From the NCBI GenBank assembly GCA_025934635.1, contig JAICWX010000182.1:1-17723 (forward strand): a DNA stretch of 17,723 nt, given 5' to 3'. A program made the position numbers and the translations under genes. Shown piece by piece: positions 7,243 to 14,159 of the stretch. Every line of letters begins with the position of its first letter. The first letter of the stretch is position 1. The stretch is from Streptosporangiaceae bacterium (GTDB taxonomy: Bacteria; Actinomycetota; Actinomycetes; Streptosporangiales; Streptosporangiaceae). Below the pieces are notes generated by a model, which saw only the letters and a list, made by a program, of their open reading frames with translations, searched no databases and was not told where the DNA came from.

Positions 7243-9437
7243 CGGGCGTCCTCGGGCCGCTGGGGCGTCAGGACCTCTTCCCTGATGGCCGGGAAGGAGC
7301 CGGTGTTCGCCTCGGCGACGTCGGGCACCGGGTCGGGCAGCAGCCCGCGGATCCGGTCCTGGATGTCCCGGGTGATCCCGTCCGGGGCGCGGTCGGCGTC
7401 CAGCACCAGGTAGCGGCCCGGGTCCTTCTCGGCCAGGGCGCGGAAACCGCCCCGGACCCGGAGGTGGAACTCGGTCGGCTCGGCCTCGAGCCGGTCGGCC
7501 GAACGGGCCCGGCGGCTCAGCCCGGCCATCGGGTCCATGTCGAGCAGCACGGTGAGATCGGGGGTGCGGCCGCCGGTCGCCCACCAGTTGAACCGGGCGA
7601 TCTCGTCGAGCGGCAGGTCACGCCCGTACCCCTGGTAAGCGAGGGTGGAGTCGACGTACCGGTCGGTGATGACGATCGCGCCGCGCTCCAGGGCGGGGGT
7701 GATGACCGAGGCCACGTGCTCGGCCCGGTCGGCCGCGTACATCAGCGCCTCGGCCTTGGCCGACATGCCGGTGTGCGAGGTGTCCAGGAGCAGCGCGCGC
7801 AGCCGCATGCCGATCTTGGTGGCGCCGGGCTCGTGCGTGGTCACCACGTCGTAGCCGAGCTCGCGCAGCCAGATGGCGACCAGCCGGGCCTGGGTGGTCT
7901 TGCCGGAGCCCTCGCCGCCCTCGAACGCGATCAGCACGCCCGGCGGCGGGCCGGGCGGAACGCTCCCGTTGAGGTTGGGCGCGTCGATGAGCTGCGGGAG
8001 CGGCTCGTTCCTGATCGCCGCCAGCAGGTCGACCCGCAGCGGCACGCCCTTGCGGTCGTCCATCTGCCGGTAGGCCCGCACGCCGAACAGGAAGGCCACC
8101 ACCGCGGCCAGCAGGATCACCGCGTTCTGGCCGGCCGAGGCGTAGGTGACGCTGCCGATCTTCACGTTCCCGGTGCCGTTGAGACTCGAGATCAGCTTGG
8201 TGAAGGCGGCCGAGATGAACGGCACGACCGCGATGACGGCGAGCAGGATGACCTGGATGGTGGACTGGAAGAAGGCGAAGACGCGGCCCCGGGTGCCGTC
8301 GTCCACTTCGAGCCCGACGAGGGTGAAGCCGGTGGAGTAGGCGATCCCGGACAGCGCGCCGAGCAGCACCACGAACAGCACGACCACGCCCAGGACCGGG
8401 ATCAGGCCGATGAGCGCGAGCGAGACCGAGGCGGCCGTGATCGAGACGCCGAACAGCCGCCGGCGGCTGAAGTCGCCGAGCAGCCTGGTGCCCAGGCCCA
8501 TGCCGAGCGCCATGCCGATGAAGATCGCGGCGAAGACCAGGCCCCAGCCGGCGCTGCCGCCGTGCAGCGTGGCGGTGATATAGGAGTAGCCGAGGCCGAC
8601 CACCACGCCGGCCGCGGCGAACGCGCCCACCATGCCGACGACCAGGCCGCGTACCGCCGGGGTCTGCCGGATGAACCGCCAGCCCTCCCAGATGGACTTG
8701 GCCGTGGACGGCACCGAGATCTTGTCGCAGGCGTTGCGCTTGGGGATCTCGCGGATGAAGTAGACGGTGAGCGCCGAGATGCCGTAGGAGGCGGCGTTGA
8801 AGTACAGGGCCAGGTCCACGTTGGACGTGTGGAACAGCGGGGTGACCCGGCTGACCCCCTCGCTGACCAGCGCGAGCACGCTGAACACGCCGGCCGCGAG
8901 CGGCGCGGTGCCGTAGGTGGTGAGCAGGCTGAGCTGGTTGGCCCGTTCCAGCTTGTCCTTGGGCACCAGGTTCGGCACCGAGGCGGAGGTGGCCGGATTC
9001 CAGAACTGGCTGGTCACCCCGGCCAGGAACTTGGCGACGTAGATCCAGGTCAGGTTGGGGAACAGCGGGATCGACAGGAACAGCAGGCCGCGGATCACGT
9101 CGCCGACGATCATCGTCATCCGGCGGTCGAGCCGGTCGGCCAGCGCCCCGGCCAGCGGCCCGATCAGCAGCGCGGGCAGCAGCGTGGCGAGCCAGACGCC
9201 GCCGACGGCCGAGCTCTTGGCCACCGCGCCGCTGCCGGCCAGCGAGGGCGCCAGCGCGGTCAGCGCGACGATGCTCAGCCAGTCACCCAGGCTGGACAGG
9301 GACAGCGCGACCCACAGCCGGCGGAACGGCCGGATCGCCAGCACCCCCGGTTCGCGGGCATGGTGGCGCCGCGCGGCGCCGTCCCCGAGCTTCCCCTGGT
9401 CGGCGCCGCCCCCCTGATGACCGGCGCGGAGGTTCAC
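7239..9437 (-). CDS. tmk: MFS transporter-thymidylate kinase fusion protein
   Basis: 732 residues. After a basic cytosolic tail, residues about 36-460 form an MFS-type membrane domain of roughly 12 helices, with the loop motif GPLAGALADRLDRRM at 93-107. After a linker, residues about 501-732 form a complete thymidylate kinase: P-loop EGGEGSGKTTQ (506-516), HEPGATKIG, the DRY element in ITDRYVDSTLAYQG, and a LID-like RRARSADRLE. The kinase makes dTDP from dTMP for DNA synthesis; here it would be tethered to the membrane. Such fusions are known in Streptomyces next to topA. The MFS substrate is unknown. The start is GTG at 9437 by reading length; a GTG at 9344 that begins VLAIRPFRRLW is a real alternative. 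It is coupled to holB by a 4-nt overlap. Confidence 0.92.
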   Translation of the reverse strand: MNLRAGHQGGGADQGKLGDGAARRHHAREPGVLAIRPFRRLWVALSLSSLGDWLSIVALTALAPSLAGSGAVAKSSAVGGVWLATLLPALLIGPLAGALADRLDRRMTMIVGDVIRGLLFLSIPLFPNLTWIYVAKFLAGVTSQFWNPATSASVPNLVPKDKLERANQLSLLTTYGTAPLAAGVFSVLALVSEGVSRVTPLFHTSNVDLALYFNAASYGISALTVYFIREIPKRNACDKISVPSTAKSIWEGWRFIRQTPAVRGLVVGMVGAFAAAGVVVGLGYSYITATLHGGSAGWGLVFAAIFIGMALGMGLGTRLLGDFSRRRLFGVSITAASVSLALIGLIPVLGVVVLFVVLLGALSGIAYSTGFTLVGLEVDDGTRGRVFAFFQSTIQVILLAVIAVVPFISAAFTKLISSLNGTGNVKIGSVTYASAGQNAVILLAAVVAFLFGVRAYRQMDDRKGVPLRVDLLAAIRNEPLPQLIDAPNLNGSVPPGPPPGVLIAFEGGEGSGKTTQARLVAIWLRELGYDVVTTHEPGATKIGMRLRALLLDTSHTGMSAKAEALMYAADRAEHVASVITPALERGAIVITDRYVDSTLAYQGYGRDLPLDEIARFNWWATGGRTPDLTVLLDMDPMAGLSRRARSADRLEAEPTEFHLRVRGGFRALAEKDPGRYLVLDADRAPDGITRDIQDRIRGLLPDPVPDVAEANTGSFPAIREEVLTPQRPEDAR

Positions 9438-9485
9438 GGCGTAAGCGTATCGGCAGGTGCAGGCCGCATAACGGGTTAGTCCTTG

Positions 9486-9514
9486 ATCGTAATTTTAGTC
9501 CCCGAAGGTCACAA
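9486..9514 (-). promoter_or_regulatory. Candidate sigma-70-type promoter for the MFS-tmk / holB operon
   Basis: On the - strand TTGTGA (9509-9514) and TACGAT (9486-9491) are separated by exactly 17 bp, each matching the consensus at four of six positions. The -35 element lies directly after the topA stop codon. A start near 9479 would give a leader of about 42 nt before the GTG at 9437. Read-through from topA may also contribute. Confidence 0.5.
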
Positions 9515-12337
9515 TCATTTTTTCACCGAACGGGCGGGGCTCGCCGCCTTCTTCCCGGCCGTCGTGCTCTTCTTGGCCGGCGCGGCCTTCTTGGCCGGAG
9601 CGCTGCGCCGCCGGGGCGACGGCGCCGCCGCGCGCCGGTCGGCCAGCAGCTCGGCCGCCCGCTGAATGGTGATCGAGGCCACCTCGTCGCCCTTGCGCAG
9701 CGACGCGTTGGTCTCCCCGTCGGTGACGTAGGGGCCGAACCGGCCGTCCTTGATCACCATCGGCTTGCCGCTGCCCGGGTCCTCGCCGAGCTCGCGCAGT
9801 GGCGGCGCGGACGCGCCGGTGCGGCGGCCCCGGGTCTTGGGCTGGGCGAACAGCTTCTCGGCCTCTTCCAGGGTGAACGTGAACAGCTGCTCCTCGGACT
9901 CCAGCGAGCGGCTGTCGGTGCCCTTCTTGGCGTACGGGCCGTACCGGCCGTTCTGCACCGTGACCGGCTCGCCGTCCAGCTCGCCCAGGGTGCGGGGCAG
10001 GCTGAGCAGCTTCAGCGCGTCGTCCAGGGTCACCGTGTCCAGCGCCATCGACTTCAGCAGCGAGGCGGTCCGCGGCTTGGCCGTCGCGCCTTCGGGCAGC
10101 TGCTCGGTGACGTAGGGCCCGAACCGGCCGGCCTTGGCGACCACCGGAAGACCAGAGTCAGGGTCGGTGCCGAGAAGGACATCCTCGTTCGGCTGGTTGA
10201 ATAGCTCTTCGGCTTTTTCTACGGTCAGCTCGTCCGGGGCGATGTCGTCGGGGACGTTCACCCGCTGGCCGTCCCGCTCCAGGTACGGCCCGTACCGGCC
10301 GACCCGCACCACGATGTCCGAGCCGGCCAGCGGGAACGAGCTGACCTCGCGCGCGTCGATGTCGCTGATGTCGCTGACCAGGGACTTCAGGCCCGGATCG
10401 GCACTACCCCCGTTGCCGTTCCCGTCCTCCGGGGTGCCGAAGTAGAACCGGCGCAGCCAGGGCACCCGCTCGGCCTCGCCGCGGGAGATGTCGTCGAGGA
10501 CGTCTTCCATGTGCGCGGTGAACTCGTAGTCGACCAGCTGGCCGAAGTGCCGCTCCAGCAGCGTGACCACGGCGAAGGCGAGGTAGGAGGGCACCAGCGC
10601 GGTGCCCTTCTTGAACACGTAGCCGCGGTCCAGGATCGTGCCCATGATCGTCGCGTAGGTGGACGGCCGCCCGATCTCCCGGTCTTCCAGCTCCTTGACC
10701 AGCGAGGCTTCGGTGTAGCGGGCCGGCGGCCGGGTGGAATGCTCGGCCGGGGCGAGGCGCAGCGCGTCGAGCGGGTCGGCTTCGGCCATCGGCGGCAGCC
10801 GCCGCTCCCGGTCGTCCCGGTCGGTGGCGTCGTCGGTGTCCTCGACGTAGGCCTTGAGGAAGCCGTAGAAGGTGATGATCTTGCCGCTGGCGCCGAACTC
10901 GGCCCGCTCGTTCGCGGTCGAGGTGCCCGCCACCCGGACCGAGACCGACTCGCCGGTGGCGTCCTTCATCTGCGAGGCGACCGTGCGCTGCCAGATCAGC
11001 TCGTAGATGCGGCGCTCGTCGGCGGACAGCCGGTCCCTGGCCACCTGGGCGGGGGTGCGGAAGCTGTCCCCGGCCGGGCGGATGGCCTCGTGCGCCTCCT
11101 GCGCGTTCTTCACCTTGCTGGCGTAGGTGCGCGGGGCATCCGGGACGTAGTTCGCGCCGTACAGCTCGGCCGCCTGCTTGCGGGCCGCGCTGATCGCGGT
11201 CTGGGACAGCGTCACCGAGTCGGTGCGCATATAGGTGATGTAGCCGTTCTCGTACAGCCGCTGCGCCACCGACATCGTGTGCTTGGCCGAGAAGCCCAGC
11301 TTGCGGGAGGCTTCCTGCTGCAGCGTGGTGGTGCGGAACGGCGCGTAGGGCGAGCGCCGGTACGGCTTGCGCTCCACGCTGGACACGGCGAAGGACGCGG
11401 CCTGCAGCCGCCCGGCGAGGGCAGCCGCGGCTTCGGCGTCCAGGTGCAGGACGTCTTGTGACTTGAGCTGGCCGACGGAAGTGAAGTCGCGGCCCTGGGC
11501 TACCCGGCGGCCGTCGACGGTGACCAGGCTGGCAGTGAAGGTGGTCGGCTCTTCCGCGTTGGGCTTGCCGTGCTCCTTCGTGGCGAACTCGGCCTCGAGG
11601 TCGGAGTAGACGGCGGCGCGGAACGCGATCCGCTCCCGCTCCCGGTCCACCACCAGCCGGGTCGCGACCGACTGCACGCGGCCGGCCGACAGCTTGGGCA
11701 TGACCTTCTTCCACAGCACGGGCGAGACCTCGTACCCGTACAGCCGGTCGAGGACCCGGCGGGCCTGGTAGGCGTCGACCTTGCCCTCGTCGAGCTGCTG
11801 CGGGTTGGCGATGGCCCGGGCGATCGCCTCGGGGGTGATCTCGTGGAAGACCATCCGGCTGGTCGGGACCTTGGGCTTGAGCTCCTCGAGCAGGTGCCAG
11901 GCGATGGCCTCGCCCTCGCGGTCCTCGTCCGTTGCCAGGAAGAGTTCGTCGGCGTCCTTGAGCAGGCTCTTGAGCTTGGAGACCTGCTGCTTCTTGTCGT
12001 TGTGGACGACGTACAGGGCCTGGAAGTTGTCGTCGACGTTCACGCCGAGGCGGGCCCACGGCTCGCCCTTGTACTTGGCCGGGATATCGGCCGCGCTGTC
12101 CGGCATGTCGCGGATGTGGCCGACGCTGGACTCGACCACGTAGCCCTGGCCGAGGTACCCGGCGATGGTCCGGGCCTTGGACGGCGACTCGACGATGACC
12201 AGCTTGGTACCGCCGCCGTTACCCGTGGCGCCCCGGCTGGCGCTGGCGCCGGCAGCGCGCGCAGCCTTCGGCGGGGCCTTGGCGGCTCCGGCCGCAGTCC
12301 CCGTCTTCGTTTTTGCCGTCCCTGTCCTTGGTGGCAC
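9515..12337 (-). CDS. topA: DNA topoisomerase I (type IA)
   Basis: 940 residues from a GTG at 12337 preceded by GGGAAGAG. The enzyme relaxes negative supercoils through a transient tyrosine-DNA link. An Ala/Lys-rich N-terminal tail of about 44 residues precedes the Toprim domain: VIVESPSKA with Glu50, and DEDREGE with Asp137, Asp139 and Glu141. SAGRVQSVATRLVV is at about 217-230 and the catalytic Tyr is 369 in GYITYMRTDS. The C terminus has four TopA repeats marked by GRYGPY or GRFGPY at about 680, 735, 795 and 867, with no zinc-finger cysteines. It ends in a Lys/Ala-rich tail (AAPAKKSTTAGKKAA), as is usual for actinobacterial TopA, where the tail aids processivity. The long N-terminal tail is a little unusual; a start nearer the VIVES core is possible but no better codon is seen. 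Confidence 0.97.
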   Translation of the reverse strand: MPPRTGTAKTKTGTAAGAAKAPPKAARAAGASASRGATGNGGGTKLVIVESPSKARTIAGYLGQGYVVESSVGHIRDMPDSAADIPAKYKGEPWARLGVNVDDNFQALYVVHNDKKQQVSKLKSLLKDADELFLATDEDREGEAIAWHLLEELKPKVPTSRMVFHEITPEAIARAIANPQQLDEGKVDAYQARRVLDRLYGYEVSPVLWKKVMPKLSAGRVQSVATRLVVDRERERIAFRAAVYSDLEAEFATKEHGKPNAEEPTTFTASLVTVDGRRVAQGRDFTSVGQLKSQDVLHLDAEAAAALAGRLQAASFAVSSVERKPYRRSPYAPFRTTTLQQEASRKLGFSAKHTMSVAQRLYENGYITYMRTDSVTLSQTAISAARKQAAELYGANYVPDAPRTYASKVKNAQEAHEAIRPAGDSFRTPAQVARDRLSADERRIYELIWQRTVASQMKDATGESVSVRVAGTSTANERAEFGASGKIITFYGFLKAYVEDTDDATDRDDRERRLPPMAEADPLDALRLAPAEHSTRPPARYTEASLVKELEDREIGRPSTYATIMGTILDRGYVFKKGTALVPSYLAFAVVTLLERHFGQLVDYEFTAHMEDVLDDISRGEAERVPWLRRFYFGTPEDGNGNGGSADPGLKSLVSDISDIDAREVSSFPLAGSDIVVRVGRYGPYLERDGQRVNVPDDIAPDELTVEKAEELFNQPNEDVLLGTDPDSGLPVVAKAGRFGPYVTEQLPEGATAKPRTASLLKSMALDTVTLDDALKLLSLPRTLGELDGEPVTVQNGRYGPYAKKGTDSRSLESEEQLFTFTLEEAEKLFAQPKTRGRRTGASAPPLRELGEDPGSGKPMVIKDGRFGPYVTDGETNASLRKGDEVASITIQRAAELLADRRAAAPSPRRRSAPAKKAAPAKKSTTAGKKAASPARSVKK

Positions 12338-12363
12338 TCTCTTCCCGTCCTCGCATCTGCGCC

Positions 12364-12394
12364 GTGACCGTCCTTACCGTACCCTCCCGGTCAC
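12364..12394. promoter_or_regulatory. Inverted repeat around a possible topA -10 region
   Basis: GTGACCG (12364-12370) and CGGTCAC (12388-12394) form perfect 7-bp arms 17 bp apart, 27 bp upstream of the topA start. Between them the - strand reads TACGGT (12376-12381), a fair -10 element, though no good -35 is seen. This may be an operator at the topA promoter, but the evidence is weak. Confidence 0.25.
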
Positions 12395-12481
12395 ACGCCG
12401 CCCTTCAGCTGAAACCACCGGCCCGGTTCGGTGTGTTCCCGACGGTCCGCCGGATTGCGCCGCGGATTTTGCTACCGCAGG

Positions 12482-12509
12482 TTGAATCACCGGTGAACGT
12501 GAGCACAAT
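12482..12509 (+). promoter_or_regulatory. Candidate promoter giving a leaderless transcript for the DUF5703 gene
   Basis: TTGAAT (12482-12487) and CACAAT (12504-12509) are 16 bp apart. Transcription starting 7-8 nt after the -10 would begin at the ATG (12517). No Shine-Dalgarno sequence lies before that ATG, which fits a leaderless mRNA. Confidence 0.4.
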
Positions 12510-12516
12510 AAGACCG

Positions 12517-12711
12517 ATGGCCGAGTACGCCTACCTCGTCGTGTACCTGCCACGCGGAACGTCCCGAGACGCTCGCGACGCCGCGCGGCGGATCCTGACC
12601 GACCACGCCGAGTACGGGGACTGGGAGTTGTCCAGGCTCTCGCTCAGCGCTGACGGCAGCAGGAAGGCTACCCTCCGAAGGCGAATCATACGCCCAGTCC
12701 GCACATTCTGA
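12517..12711 (+). CDS. Small DUF5703-family protein
   Basis: 64 residues beginning MAEYAYLVVYLPRGTSRDA. The frame is open further upstream, but the conserved family block starts at this ATG, since relatives in Streptomyces begin with a similar M-x-EYE/YxxVYxPRG. Other family-like features are the central LTDHAEYGDWELSRL and a basic end (RRRIIRPVRTF). There is no signal peptide or membrane segment, so the protein is cytoplasmic. Function is unknown. The C-terminal third is strongly basic, so nucleic-acid binding is possible, but this is inference. It is divergent from topA and convergent with the chaplin gene. The family call rests on recalled sequence similarity. Confidence 0.8.
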   Translation: MAEYAYLVVYLPRGTSRDARDAARRILTDHAEYGDWELSRLSLSADGSRKATLRRRIIRPVRTF

Positions 12712-12791
12712 GCTCTACCCGGCGAGAGGGAGCATCGGCGGACGGGTCCGGCCTGAGAACACGGAGGGCCCTGGACTTTATTTCTACATGC

Positions 12792-12839
12792 TCGTGCGCG
12801 GCTTCCCTGCGGAAGGGGTCGCAGGAAAGCCGCGCACGA
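12792..12839. terminator. Long hairpin between DUF5703 and chaplin genes, probable bidirectional terminator
   Basis: Thirteen-base perfect arms TCGTGCGCGGCTT (12792-12804) and AAGCCGCGCACGA (12827-12839) continue, after one C/A mismatch, as CCTGCG (12806-12811) with CGCAGG (12820-12825), closing an 8-nt loop. It lies between two convergent genes, about 80 nt after the DUF5703 stop and 48 nt after the chaplin stop. No T-run follows on either strand, as is common for actinobacterial terminators. Confidence 0.65.
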
Positions 12840-12844
12840 TGGGC

Positions 12845-12870
12845 GCTCGCCGTACAGGAGGACGGCGGGC
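12845..12870 (-). terminator. Second short hairpin right after the chaplin gene
   Basis: Arms GCTCGCCGT (12845-12853) and ACGGCGGGC (12862-12870) pair over nine positions with one imperfect pair (T/G) and an 8-nt loop. It begins 17 nt after the chaplin stop on the - strand and may act with the longer hairpin beyond it. Confidence 0.35.
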
Positions 12871-12887
12871 TGGTCTAACGGGTCGAG

Positions 12888-14159
12888 CTAGGAGGCCGCG
12901 CTGTTCCGGCGACGCCGGGTCAGCGTGACGGCGCCAGCGCCGACACCGACGGTGCCGATCGCCGCGACCCCGAGCAGCAGCAGGTCCGCACCCGTGGTGG
13001 GCAGGCCCGAGCTGACCGGACCGGTCGCGTTGGTGACGGTGGTCGTGGTGCCCGGGCCGGTGCCGTTCGGGTTGCCGCCGTTCGGGTTCCCGCCGTTCGG
13101 GTTCCCGCCGCCACCCGGCGTGCAGTCGCCGCCGTGGCAGCCGCCGGGCGGGGTGCAGTGGTCACCGTGGCAGGCGCACTGGTTGCCATGGCAGTGGCAC
13201 AGCTGGCCCTCGCACGGTCCGCAGTCATCGCCGTGGCAGTGGCACACCTGGCCCTCGCACGGCACGCAGTGCTCGCCGTGGCAGGACGGCGGCGTGCAGT
13301 CGTCGCCGTGGCAGGACGGCTGGTTGCAGTCCTGGCCGATGCAGGACGAGGAGCCGCCCTCGCAGCCGGAGTTGGCGAAGCCGGCCACGGCCACCGAGAC
13401 GCCGCAGACGTTCACCGGGGCGCTGACCGGCGCGTTGACGGTGTTACCGGAGCCCAGGCCGACGTTGCCGATGCCGGTCACGTTGCCGTTGCTGCCCTGG
13501 CTGGCGGTGGTCACGTTGCTGCTGGCCCCGCCCTGGCAGCTGGAGTTGCCGAAGCCGAGCAGCGCGAGCGAGATGCTGCACAGGTTGACCGGGGCGCTGA
13601 CCGGCGCCGTGATCGTGTTGCCGGACAGGCCGGAGACGTTGCCGATGCCGGTCACGTTGCCATTGCCGTTGGTGCCGTCGTCGCCGGCGCCGTTACCGCC
13701 GCCGTTCCCCAGCGTCGTGTTGCTGTGCGCGCCGCCCTGGCAATCCGAGTTCGTGTAACCGCCAACCGACCCGGACACCGAGCAGACGTTCACCGGCGCG
13801 CTGACCGGCGCGGTGATCGTGTTGCCGGAACCAACGCCGATGTTGCCGTTGCCAACCACATTGCCGTTGCCGCCGTTGCCGCCGCCGCCGTTGCCGCCGC
13901 CCTGGGTGGAAACGTTGCTGGTGGCCCCGCCCTCACAGCCAGAGTTGCCGAAGCCGATGATCCCCAGCGAGACGCCACAAAGGTTCACTGGCACGCTGAT
14001 CGGTGCCGTGATCGTGTTGCCCGACAGCAGGCCCACGTTGCCATTGCCGGTCACGTTGCCGTTACCCGAGGCGTAAGCCACGCCCGCGGCCGGCAGCGCG
14101 AGGGTCGCGGCGATCATCGCCGCGCCGGCCGTGGCCGACACCCACCTTGCCTTATTCAT
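12888..14159 (-). CDS. Four-repeat chaplin with Cys/His-rich C-x-G-x-x-C module and LPXTG anchor
   Basis: 423 residues from an ATG with GGAG 7 nt upstream. In order: signal peptide (cleavage after AYA, residue 30); four chaplin repeats with paired cysteines at 61/75, 126/140, 194/208 and 252/266, each with SGNT and APVSAPVN-type strands; a Cys/His module (273-346); an NPNGG-repeat linker (352-366); sorting signal LPTTG (386-390), a membrane segment and RRRR tail. Chaplins are secreted proteins that assemble into amyloid-like fibres and make aerial hyphae and spores hydrophobic. Known long chaplins of Streptomyces have two chaplin domains and an LAXTG-type signal. Four repeats and the Cys module are unusual. 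The anchor implies sortase linkage to the wall; no sortase is in the window. It is co-translated with the gene before it. Confidence 0.92.
   Translation of the reverse strand: MNKARWVSATAGAAMIAATLALPAAGVAYASGNGNVTGNGNVGLLSGNTITAPISVPVNLCGVSLGIIGFGNSGCEGGATSNVSTQGGGNGGGGNGGNGNVVGNGNIGVGSGNTITAPVSAPVNVCSVSGSVGGYTNSDCQGGAHSNTTLGNGGGNGAGDDGTNGNGNVTGIGNVSGLSGNTITAPVSAPVNLCSISLALLGFGNSSCQGGASSNVTTASQGSNGNVTGIGNVGLGSGNTVNAPVSAPVNVCGVSVAVAGFANSGCEGGSSSCIGQDCNQPSCHGDDCTPPSCHGEHCVPCEGQVCHCHGDDCGPCEGQLCHCHGNQCACHGDHCTPPGGCHGGDCTPGGGGNPNGGNPNGGNPNGTGPGTTTTVTNATGPVSSGLPTTGADLLLLGVAAIGTVGVGAGAVTLTRRRRNSAAS
13063..13107 (-). repeat. Three 15-bp repeats encoding the NPNGG linker
   Basis: Units at 13063-13077, 13078-13092 and 13093-13107 are identical except one base in the first. 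They encode NPNGG three times, a flexible spacer between the Cys/His module and the Thr-rich stretch before the sorting signal. Confidence 0.85.
13122..13343 (-). other. Cys/His-rich module: nine tandem C-x-G-x-x-C units
   Basis: Codes for chaplin residues 273-346 with 18 cysteines and 10 histidines. Every cysteine falls in one of nine hexapeptides: CIGQDC, CHGDDC, CHGEHC, CEGQVC, CHGDDC, CEGQLC, CHGNQC, CHGDHC, CHGGDC. Spacers run from one residue (H, A) to five (TPPGG). The regular spacing with His and Asp/Glu inside suggests metal binding or a disulfide ladder. No known domain is recognised. Confidence 0.9.
13189..13278 (-). repeat. 45-bp tandem duplication within the Cys/His module
   Basis: Segments 13189-13233 and 13234-13278 are adjacent and nearly identical, differing at a few bases. 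Each carries a CEGQxCHCHG block. This shows that the module grew by in-frame duplication of 15 codons. Confidence 0.8.

Noticed and set aside
7464..9479. 671-codon + strand open frame opposite the MFS-tmk gene
   Set aside because: His/Asp/Gly/Arg-rich artefact of high GC; the - strand frame contains full MFS and kinase motifs.
10404..12059. 551-codon - strand frame inside topA
   Set aside because: Out-of-frame shadow of topA, rich in Arg, Gly and Pro, no motif.
12404..12413. 10-bp palindrome TTCAGCTGAA upstream of topA
   Set aside because: Short, single copy and not positioned against a convincing promoter element; likely chance.
12888..14159. CRISPR-like appearance of the repeats in the chaplin gene
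   Set aside because: The repeats are in-frame protein repeats of unequal length without uniform spacers, and no cas genes are present.
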